This document shows, piece by piece, positions 29,901 to 41,900 of a stretch of DNA of 64,000 bases. The notes under the pieces were generated by a model. It had not been told where the DNA came from and ran no database searches. It saw nothing but the letters and a program-made list of their open reading frames with translations. The translations under genes were made by a program, and so were the position numbers. The stretch's first letter is position 1; every line of letters begins with the position of its first letter. Source of the stretch: Liolophura sinensis (taxonomy: Eukaryota > Mollusca > Polyplacophora > Chitonida > Chitonidae). The stretch covers positions 47,861,116 through 47,925,115 of the forward strand of contig NC_088301.1 of assembly GCF_032854445.1 (NCBI RefSeq), written 5' to 3'.

Positions 29901-32900
29901 AATGCATGCACATGATTACATTCTGTCAGTGGCATGTGATAAGGCCACTAGACATTCTTTGGTATTCCATGGTTAACATTAGGTGCTTAATACATTTAGA
30001 CTCCCAATCTTAAGGACATGCTAGTGTGAACAAGCCCAGATACATGCAAGTACATGTAATTCAACAAATCATTAGGATTTTTGTATTCATTATATGAAAG
30101 AAAAAATAGTTGTAGGTGTACTAAATGTTCCCTTTTATGAAATCAACAAAAGTAATGTCACTCTTAATTAGGCATGTTTTTTATTGAAAACTTGATAATG
30201 GCTAAAAGTGGCTGTCTGCAGTCTGGTCTAGCCTTTTAATGGATAATGAGGAGCATGAACACTGATATTAAATCCAACTTTCAATACAAGTTGTGAAATA
30301 TGTATATACAGGTATGTATATATGTCCAAATTAGGTCTGATCCTCTAACACAAATAATAACATGAATGATGGTCAAAAGAGTGCCAGAGAAGCTAATTTT
30401 GAAAGAGAAAAAAATCAGTTGATTGTTTTTTGGGGTTTTTTTTGAATAATAATCGAAGAATGTATCATACAGATTTGCTTGCTTTATTGAAAGGATATTT
30501 GTTAATTATGTGGTTGAAAACTTAATACTAAAGCAGACGGAAGTCAATACATGTTTTTTGACATGATCAATGTATTTGGCAAGTGGACTATATATGGACA
30601 CGTACTGTAATGTTGACACTCACGTATGAATGTATGTGTCTAATATAAGCCATTTAATGTGCTTCAGACATGGGGTGACCTGTTGACACCATGTAAACGG
30701 TACTCTTCCGTAATATATCATGTGTGAAAGCTTCTTGACAGCAAAGATCTGATCCCAGTCACAGTGTAGTGAGATAACCTTCAGATTTGTGACACAGCTA
30801 TTTTCTAACACGATTCTAGTTTTCTTGGGGAAAATAAGATAGAACACTTAAGAACATATGATGTGTTCATATTTGTCATGATGAATTAGTTTCAACACAG
30901 ATGTCATGTGAATTGCCTGGTGTTGCCGGAGGTTTGTCATGATGAATGAGTTTCAACACAGATGTCATGTGAATTGCCTGGTGTTGCCGGAGGTTTGTCA
31001 TGATGAATTAGTTTCAACACAGATGTCATGTGAATTGCCTGGTGTTGCCGGAGGTTTGTCATGATGAATTAGTTTCAACACAGATGTCATGTGAATTGCC
31101 TGGTGTTGCCGGAGGTTTGTCATGATGAATTAGTTTCAACACAGATGTCATGTGAATTGCCTGGTGTTGCCGGAGGTTTGTCATGATGAATTAGTTTCAA
31201 CACAGATGTCATGTGAATTGCCTGGTGTTGCCGGAGGTTTGTCATGATGAATTAGTTTCAACACAGATGTCATGTGAATTGCCTGGTGTTGCCGGAGGTT
31301 TGTCATGATGAATTAGTTTCAACACAGATGTCATGTGAATTGCCTGGTGTTGCCGGAGGTTTGTCATGATGAATTAGTTTCAACACAGATGTCATGTGAA
31401 TTGCCTGGTGTTGCCGGAGGTTTGTCATGATGAATTAGTTTCAACACAGATGTCATGTGAATTGCCTGGTGTTGCCGGAGGTTTGTCATGATGAATTAGT
31501 TTCAACACAGATGTCATGTGAATTGCCTGGTGTTGCCGGAGGTTTGTCATGATGAATTAGTTTCAACACAGATGTCATGTGAATTGCCTGGTGTTGCCGG
31601 AGGTTTGTCATGATGAATTAGTTTCAACACAGATGTCATGTGAATTGCCTGGTGTTGCCGGAGGTTTGTCATGATGAATTAGTTTCAACACAGATGTCAT
31701 GTGAATTGCCTGGTGTTGCCGGAGAATTGCCTGGTGTTGCCGGAGAATTGCCTGGTGTTGCCGGAGGTTTTGTGATTCTTTTGTTTGAAAATAATACAAT
31801 ATGGGATCAGAATAAAAAGTGGTGTTGCAACTTTTAAGAAGTTATTTTGTTTAAAACTCATTGAAGTATGCTAAGTGTTGTTGTCACCCTGTGCATATAC
31901 ATGTATTCATATATGAATTGTTAGTGTATGCATAGGAATTGTAGTTTGGAAGATGTTTACTGCAATTTATATGAAGGTCTTTTCCAGTGATGTTGTAAAC
32001 ACTTATTCCTGAAGTTTCTTATCTAATAAAGTCTCATGTTCCAATGATAATGGGTTCCAATCGGTTCATCTTGGATTCCTGCAGCACTTATAAGCTTGGT
32101 ATAATTGACCGTCGAATTAATTCAATAAATATAAATGTTAAAAGATTTGCTTTGCATTTTTTTTAGGTCACAATCATTCAAAACCTGTGGGTGCCCCTGG
32201 GCCTCCTCATAATGGGCAGCTATCTTCACCCAGCCTTGACACCACTCCCCACCCCTCCCGGCAACGCCGCTCTATATCTCGGGACAGGTATGTCGAGGTG
32301 CTTGTGGTTGCTGACAAAAAGATGGCGGAGTACCATGGCAACAACCTGGAACATTATCTGTTGACATTAATGGCTGTGGTAAGTTGAATGCTGAGATAAG
32401 TATGTAAAAAATATAGTGTTTAGAGATAAGCAGTTCAGGGAAAATATATAAAGATTAGAGAAATGTGAACTGTTAGAGAAAGAGGTCTTTAGAACATATG
32501 TTAAAATATTGTCACCTAGTAACAGTCATAAACTTTAATGCATGCATACAAGTGAATTATGCTTGATAATGGTATAAAACACTAATTATTCAGCAAATTC
32601 ATATGCTTTATTGTTTGTGGGACTGACTTGTGTTGACAGTCATCTTGGGGCCACCCACCCAGCCTTGTTTTAGTAAAGGCTGCTTGTCTTCCACAAATAC
32701 GGTTTACAAGATTGTACTTCAAATGTGAGAGAGTTCATCAGTAACTTGTCATAGGTCAGTGGTTTACTGCAAGCATGCGTTCTTCGTTCACCCATAAAAA
32801 TGACTGCATGCAGCCATGATATAAATATAAAGTTCACGAGTTTGGTTTAAATGACAGTCTTGAGAAATTCATATAGATATAAGTTTTAAACCTGAATCTG

Positions 32901-35900
32901 GATAATCACTATAAGCACACACTGATCAGTTGGAATCCAAGGATAACATGAGCAAATCACTAATAATCTGTTGGAATCCAGAGCTAAGCAAATCACACAC
33001 AGATGTGTTGGAATCCAGGGATAACATAAAGTGAACATGAAGTCAGCTGCTAAATCTGAATGAATTAATACATTAGTATTTCAGAAATGTTCTAAAAATA
33101 TTTAAAAAATTTACCACTTATCAACAAAATGAATAGCAAACAGTCAGCACCTAGCAACTCATTTGGTGATGCCATTTTGCCATGTTATAGCTATCTAGAG
33201 AGCTCTCTCGTACCATCAGTATTAAACAATGTGACAATGAGAAAATATAAACAGAAATGCCAGGTACCCAAGCAAGAGTATCAGCTCTGTTCTGTGTTTC
33301 AGCTCTGGCTGATATTTCTTTTAGTTTGGTGCTTGGTCAGGGCAATGCTCATGGACACAAGGATCGTGTTTTAGCGGCCCTGCTTGTCCTTGTCCTGCAT
33401 GGGTGTAAACATTAGGCCTAGCTGGTTGTACCAACATCAGGACATTTACCGAACATAGCATTACCTTCTGATTTATAACAGACCCTTTCATTCAGATTTT
33501 GGGAAGATATTTTCGTGATAAGTCTGACTTTGCTAATGAAAAATAATGCAAAGTCACAATATTTTTCTTCAAGCAATGGCTCCCCTGAGGCAGTTTTCTT
33601 GCTAGCTTACCCTGACAAATTACTGCAGTCTTCTGCCCTACATGTACTCATTGTGACACAAGCAGCCATTCTCGGTTCCCTGCTCATAAATGTGTGGTTC
33701 AAAATGCACCCGTTTAACACTTCCAGTTTACGGCATCGATATCTGTTTATCCACTATAAGAAACCACACTGACAATGGAGAGATAATATGTTTTTTGACG
33801 TGACAGGCAATTATCACTTGAAAATTCCAGCACTAGTGATTGGCCAAGCTCTGAAAGGCTTCTACAACATGGTTACTCAGATTGATTAGTCAGTGCCATA
33901 TCCCCAGTACTGAACTTCATCTTCTCAGCTTTCAAAACTTTATAGAATTTTTGACATATTTGTCTGTGGTAACTATGTCCAGTATGCACCTTTCTATGTT
34001 TATACTGTGACAGACTCAATGTGCCACTCTGTCACAAATGAAAAAGCAATTAATTCCAATTTCTTACCAGCGGGCTATTTAAATAATAGAATTATCTACA
34101 AAAATATTTAAAAATCACATTAAAATATCACCAATAATTACGTATTTAGAATTCGGTAGCGTTGAAAGCCACACAATATACTGTACATAATCTGGTTATC
34201 GTATATTTTCAATGTAAAGATCTTTTAGAGTTGAATTGGGACGTTTATGTTCTTTGGCATTTTCTCAAGTACCTCTTGAAGCTGTCATTCAATTTTTTGG
34301 TGTAAGAAAATGCCTTGTGCATTTAACTGACTTTAGATATCTAAAGTCAGCATTGGCATCACAATTGAAAGTGGACTGATGATTGTATAGAGATCCAGTA
34401 TATGTCAACATTGGTGCCGCCTGTACTGTAGAGCTTAAGGCCTTGTTTCATTTATCATCACAGTCAGGTGTGAGTTGATACACCTGTAAACAAACAGATA
34501 TTATAGCGAGCAGTCAGTCAGCTTAGCCTCATATCTAATAAAATGAGAGCCAGCATCCTCAACTAATCCCTGTGTAATGTAAACATCCTAAAAACTTGTG
34601 CTCAATCTCGACACACATATCCTACAGTAAGGATGTATGAATATCATGATCTACATGCATAAGCCTACATACATTTGCCAGGGAAAAAATGGTGCTCATA
34701 TTACATGCCGTATAAAGTGAGCAGGATTTAGACTGTAGAGTATGTTCCTTGTGTGTTCTCATAATACCTATATATATATGCCTTAGGTACATATATCAGT
34801 GTTTGTAAAAGATGAATTAATTTACATCTTATTAATTAAAGTTAATGTAAGGATAACACTTCCTTATTAACATTATTTAGGATGTGTAAGACAGGAGGTA
34901 CAAATCATGGGCAAGTTAATGTAATAGACCATCTAATGTGGTAAAAAAAGATGGTGATATTCTCATACATGCACTTGTGGTAAAGAAAATAGTTAAAGTG
35001 TTCGAATTTTTAGAAATAGGAATTAAATGATTTGATTCAATGATATATTATAACAGCTACAGAAAAGACGGCCTTATTTGATTTAGTTGTCTAGCTTGCA
35101 TTGAAGAATTCATTTCATTTTAGATTTCAGTTCAAAGCTTTTTTTTTAAAGTATATATGTATGTACATAAAACACATAAAAGCTAGCCTTTGTACATGTA
35201 TGTGTTGGCATGTATTGGAACTAGTGGTTACATGCTCTGCTTATCTTTCTTAGTGCAATAAATCCATGGTGTAAGTAACAGAGTGCAGCTAATGCTAAGC
35301 CTATGAAATAGTATGGGTTGGTGCAGCCACTTGATAGAGCCTGGCGTGGCAATGTCCTATCACCTCACTCTGATGTTTCCATCACTGGGCAACATCAAGG
35401 GTGTTAAGTCAGACTGCCCTATTAGCCTGGCATGATAGACAGCACCCTAGCTGAGATAACATAAAAAATGCAGATTTATTACCTACAACGTTTATGGCCA
35501 TCGGTTTGTTTATATACTCCGCAGCAGGGTTTTGTTGCTGATGAAATGTTCCAAATTTATACTTGTACATGTACATCAGATTTGTGCTTATCTGCTTTCA
35601 AGCCTAAAATACTCTATGACAGTATTTTTACATCATTTAAATATGAGACCTCGTAAATCAGGGCAGTCTTGATGACACGTTTACTTCATTTTAGAGCAGT
35701 GAAAGATAAAAAAAATAGATCTCCATATAGCAGCCTGCTTTTTAGTGTTGAACCTTAGATGCAACTTTAGGAATGCAAAAATGCCAAGAAACATTTAATA
35801 CCGTTTCTGTTTATTACATGAGTCACAAATCTGCATCTGATTTTTTGCCATACTATTCCTGGTTTTACATGAACGGGATGATTTCACGAACTAAAAGCCT

Positions 35901-38900
35901 AATCATGTACATGCATATAGAAATTGATAGGCCTGGAAAACTTTTCTAATATAACAGGAGAGCAGTGTTTCAAAGCATTTGGCATTATACCATGATATGA
36001 TTGGAATACATTAAAAGAAATTTCAGGTTGCAGAAAACATTTATTGTTTACATATGCCCCTTAAGCTTTGTAACATAAAAGGTAAAATATTGTAAGATTT
36101 AAATACATGTATTGAAACATTAAAGATATGCGGAATGCAATACAAGTGCAATAGATGCATTTGGATTCATTTTGAGTGTTATAAGAATGAAAATTGTGAT
36201 GATATGCTACTTACTGCAAATAGAGCTTCAAAGTAAGTATTATTTTACATGTTCATTTTTTACTCCCATCTACACGTAAATCTGTGTTTTGGTTTCAGGT
36301 AGCCAGTGTTTACAAGGACCCCAGTATAGGCAACTCTGTAAATATAGTCATTGTGAGGATAGAAAATCTGGGGAGTAAGAGGGTGAGTATCCTTATGAGA
36401 ATGACTTTGATTGACCTTGAAGGGTTCTGCTGAAATTTGCGGCTACACTAGACATGTACAATAATTCTAAAATGCATTCTCTATTAAGCTAAGTGTTTTC
36501 TTTAGCTGAATTTGGGGCATTTCCGGTAATCGTTTTTACACTAAGTAGGGTAAAAACAGGCTTTCTTCATATAACCATTTAATTATGCTATATGGCAGCT
36601 GATTCTAAACATTATACAAGAAGAAATGTTGTATGGATTCAATAAGAAACATATACAAATATTCCAAATTAACAGGATGTAAGAGATTGTGTTAGTGTAA
36701 ACAAAACAGTAACAGATTTAAGGAAAATCAACTGCCAGAGGTGCTTGATGGGTTAAAGGTCTTTATTGTTAGAAACGTCTTACTGTGCCAAAGGGTCCAC
36801 CTTGTATGTGTATCGAGTTACCCCTCTTACACCTGTACATGTTCAGGTGTGGTAGACGTTTGGAGTAGACAAACTGTTGACGCCTTACTAGGTATAATCT
36901 GCTTATTATCAAGTGGTCTGTCTAGGTTCCCAGTGTACATAAGTGCAGTAGTAGTAAATCACAAGGATATGAATCTGATACAGGTGAGACTGGCTCTGAT
37001 GCAAATAAACAAGCCAGTTTTGTCATTTGCATTTCTTACAAATTCAAAGTCACTGTAGGTTAATGTAGTGCTATAACCCGTGACACAGAAGTCCATATAT
37101 GTCTTGCAACATGAATACATTATTTTGTCTTCATTGTTCAGAATAGCATGTTGATTGTTTATAGTGTTTAAACTTGTATGTTCATACAGGTATTATACTT
37201 TTCCCTGGTATGCAGATGCATGGTATTTCTTGCCATGCCGTAAAAGTAAAAACTTTAAAAACACGTGTAAAATTCAAAAATTGTTTTGATGGATTGATTA
37301 GACTCATCATTATGAACATTACTATACTTTTGCTTTCTCATATAAATGAAAGGTAAGTCAGGACATTTTGCTGCAGTGCGAATGGATGAGCCTTTCATTG
37401 TTATTCAAGGCCTAGGCAATGTTCATAATTTAAGGTACAACATGTTAAGCACGTTGAGCTTTACTGACCATTATATAAAAATTATCTCCATACTGTTAGA
37501 ACATGTGTTTGTCCTTGTCTTTTATTCATTAAATACAAAAACACAAGAATGTACATTGACTGCTTAACTCAGCAAACAAGCCAATGACAAATTTAAAGTT
37601 TTTAAATATCTGTTTCTGTACCAGTGTTCTTTAATTGGTTTTAACACCTACCTTAATACTTATTAACAATTTTTCACTTATACGACAGCAGTCTAGTTTG
37701 TTTAGGTACAATGCGCAATTCTTCGTCCGATTTCTGAAAAGTCACCTGACACAACATTGAATTCAAGCGAGACTCGAGTTCGTACATGTAATATGATTGG
37801 GTGAGGGGTAAATAGGCCATGGCACCACTAACGCTTTAGCCGACTCGGCTGGCGAATTCCCATTTTTAAGTATGAAGATATTTATATCCCTTATTATACA
37901 TGAACTAGATTCCATCCAGAACAGCATTTGTTTTAATCTTTGCATGAATATGATTTTAATTGTAGAAATTTAATCCTTCACTATCTTCGTGGCGATGAGT
38001 AGTGTTACGAATCTTGAAAATACCTTGGCTGATGATGCACACTTATTCTCTAATAATTAAATTACATGTGCAAGTTAGGGAAGTAAAAATATGTGCAGGA
38101 CTCGTGCAATCCATGCAGGCTGTCAACCTGACACACAGCCTACTATTGTGCTGTGTATGGAGCATAAATTGTGTAGAAATATGTTTATGGGCGGCTGATA
38201 ACTACATGGAAGTTCAGAAGTTTTCTCCATTCATACAGATGATTATTGCTCCTGCAAAGGGTTGTAAAAGTCTTATTGATTTACTGTGTGAAACGATCCT
38301 TGGCAGTGGTTAGATTTGCACATGCCAAAAGTATCAGAAAATGCCAGAATATCGTTAAAGAAAACACAAAAGAAAAGTTCCATCTAAAATTCTGCCCTGC
38401 CAAGCTTAAATGTTCTGTAGAATATTTTTTCCCTTCAAGATTAGGTGGTGCACTCAGTGCTCTGTGAAGTAAGGCCTCATTAGCAGACCCATTTCTTTCC
38501 ACATCAGGAAAAGCATACTCTAAGTGGTTGTCAGAGTTCTAAGTGCCTGTCAGAGTTTTATCGACTTTACATGTAGATTTTTTGCCCTTTCATTTGAATG
38601 TTTGTTCAGGATAGAAATGAGTTGAAGAGGTTTTAATGTCATCGACATTGATCACTTTCTGGTAGGTTTCAGGAGGCTGTACTGAAATATGAAAAAGGTT
38701 GAAAAAAAAAAGGTACTAATGCAGTTTGAATAAAGAGGAAATTAACCTTATGGCTGAAATGGTGTAACCATTGGGTGTAATAAGAGATATTAACGCACCT
38801 ACATGAACATTTGCCGAGATAATTTTCCCATGTTACGTGCGGTATGCCAATTTGAAGAAGGTGACTAAATATTTATGAAGGCATGAAATAAATTACCAAT

Positions 38901-41900
38901 TGCTTTCGTTTTCTTTATATCCTCAGTTTTGTGTCAGGAAAACTGAGGATATAATTTGTGTAAGTGATACTTACACAAATTGTTCTCTTGATTACTTGCT
39001 GCACCCTCAAAAATTTAAATAACATGCTTGGTAGAGCTTTGTTTGTGAACAATATGGACAGGTTTTGTTCAGAATTCAGAATGTATCGTTCCTTGGATGA
39101 GAACTTTTTTGCAATATCTACAGCAATTTTAACTCAAATGGCTTCAGGATGTTTTGGAAAGCTTTTATCAGTTGTGGCAAAATGTCAGCAGTCCACGATA
39201 TTGTGAATTCTGACATGACCTAGGCAAAAGTAGAAGTGTTAGAAAAATTTTGTTTCCTAACTATGATAGATTTTGCCAAAATGGTTTTAGTACAACAGAT
39301 GTCTTCAATATTTTAAATAAACAATCCACATGTCTCAAAGCTTAATGTCTCACATTAAACTCACAGCTTGGCTGTGAAAGGGAGATATTTCTATACTTGA
39401 TGGAGGCAAGTGTGGAAAAGAGTAAATGCATGTACTCTAATTCTTCAACTTTTTTGCTGTTTCTAGCATATTCTGAAGGCATTATTCTCTGTAGATTGAT
39501 AAAACTATACTTTTTGTGAAAACCTGAAAATGGCCAATCCAATCAAATTAGTTTTGTCTCCAAAATCTGATTATAAATGTGCATAAATTGCTCTGAACGT
39601 TGCTTTTTCTTGTGCATAATGGTTGAGGAATTAGGGTATGTAGGCTGTATTGCCAAACTAATGTTTACCAGATTATAGACGTACAAAAGTTAGGGAATCA
39701 CTGTCGGTAATACTTGCTCTGAAATTTGTTGCTGGCTCTTCTGTAGTTGTAAAAGAGCTTATTTATATTTCCATGTACATGTGTATCCTATGCAAAAGTT
39801 TATTAAAACTGGATAACATTGTTATTTTATCCTACATGTTCGTCTCATGTCCTACATAATCCCTTATCAGATTGTACATATTCCAGATAAAAATTATTTG
39901 TATCTGTGATCTAACCTGCGGATGGTCATGGGTTTCTCCTGGGCTCTGCCTGGTTTCCTCCCACCATAAATTTTGGTGACCATCATAGTATAATTGAAAT
40001 ATTCAAGAGTAAGGCATAAAAGTCCAATCAGTAAATAAACATCTGGGATTCAGTACTGTATACATTTTTATTTTATCCCTGATCAGGTCCTCCGTATCCT
40101 TAATGAGAGATAAATGAGTTGTCAAAGCCATTTCTAACTTCAGTCAAATTTTCAAACTTAACTACATAAGTTTTTTGTTCTGAAAGTTTTGACACATCTG
40201 AAGATAATATTAAGGAGGTTAAAAAAAAATGGCTTCGTGGAATCGACCACTGTGATTGTTATTGGAGCGTAACCGAGAAAAGTGCGAACAGCCCTGTGAA
40301 AAGTGAAGCAACAGGAACACTTTCATCATGCCTATCCAGTTCTGCTGCAAGCAGGTACCACACCTAACGAATTCTTGTGTGCATCACCTGTTAGACAGGA
40401 AGTTTAGCAGGTGCTATTGGAAGCTGTTGACTTTAACCCCTGTTGTTCTAGGGCTGAAAATGTACTTTTTTTGGTACATCAGATACCATTTATATCAAAG
40501 GTACACCAAGTAAATGAATAGGCAAAACTCAATATATCATTATTTTTTTTATATTTGTACCTGCTCAGCTTACATGATCATAATGAACATCAGTTTAACA
40601 AAAGACTGTTCCCTCGGATTATACATTACCTTAAAGATATAAAAATGTAAATAAGGGTTGTGTGAGGGCTTCCAGTGCCTTACTGGCAACCTAGTAGGCT
40701 GGGATGATCTGAATATCTTAGAAATTGGCTGGATGTGCATCTGTAAAGCACTGTTCAAAGACCTATCCAACAAACATGTTGACATAATCCTAGTTCAAAA
40801 AATTTGTAAGGCACATAAACTTTTGACAAAGAATATTTTATTTGTGTATGTGTGACAGGGACAGATTTCTGATCAGAAGAAGCCAGGCGAAGCTGGATGA
40901 AATCACTGTACCTCATCAAGTACCTGTGCTTGAAAATTCACACCTTAAAATATATAAAACGTATTTCCATATAAAGCAGGTCTTCAACCAAAGTAATACA
41001 GTTCCAGTTCATAAGATTGTAATGCAAATACGTTTATTCAAGCTTATACCATTTTATATATGAAAGTTTCACCATAGTTTTTCCATTAAACATGTACCCT
41101 GAATGCATGCTTACAGTATGAAAGATTAAATGAATTGCCATTTAATTCTACAAATGGTTAAAGTAAATGTAAAGTAAAATACACAATACGTGGAATTTAT
41201 TAGCTCATAAATTGTTGATTACATGTACTTAAGAGTGACGCAAACATCCCAGTTAAGTTAACGAGGCATACAAGGCATTAAGATGATTTATTTTTCAGAT
41301 CAGGTAACATCAGGTGACTCATGTCTTCATTACTACGTTAATGGCAGCTGAATTGGGATTGTTGGGACCAAACTGAAACTGTATGAGCCACTTGCTCAAA
41401 TGTTTACCTACACCATGCAGTCATACATAGGCTAAGGCAATATATCATATAAAGATGCAAAGTGTTTAGACGAGCAAATTCATTTCTTGCGTGAAAAGTG
41501 ATATGCCTTTGTGTGATTGCCTAGAAACATTCAAGGCATGTACATGTATACTTAATGGCCTTTTTACTGTGTTTAAACGTGATAGCATGGATGTACACAG
41601 AACCTTCAAAATGAATTTATAAAAGAGCATTAAAGGAACTCAAGAGTTTTGTAGCTTACAGGTGCATATACATGTACAGTAATACATGAAACAAGAGGAC
41701 ATGTATGTTTTCTTGTGTTTTTTCTTTCTTACATTTTATCACCATTCTCCACTGAGATAATAAACTGAGGTTTTGTTTATTTCCCAGGGAGTAAAAAATG
41801 GTCCAAAAAATTACCTCTAATGCAGCCTCATCGCTGAAGGAGTTTTGTTTGTGGCAGAACTCTGTGAATGAGGCAGATGATGATAACCCAAGACATCATG

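Larger units (their letters stand above)
3138..32166 (+). other. ADAMTS9: 29-kb interval between propeptide exon 2 and the furin-site exon; must contain at least one unseen exon
   Basis: AT-rich and mostly non-coding. It holds a MITE copy (8524-8722), a SINE copy (8828-9028), the N gap (14021-14220), a G-rich run (15657-15697), a duplicated 120-bp segment (17346 and 17983), a TA microsatellite (17928-17969), a hairpin (12675-12707) and the 61-bp VNTR (30871-31766). Splice phases require an exon of length 3n+1 with the end of the propeptide (family pattern G.FR....YFIEP). I read through the interval and found no segment with that pattern and good splice sites. Confidence 0.7.
36383..41787 (+). 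other. ADAMTS9: Intron (5.4 kb)
   Basis: Contains MITE copy B, a SINE fragment (39905-40042) and the double hairpin at 38915-38981. No other coding signal. Confidence 0.8.

Noticed and set aside
31608-31840. Open frames on both strands at the end of the 61-bp VNTR
   Set aside because: They are produced by the 21-bp partial units and end at the array edge.
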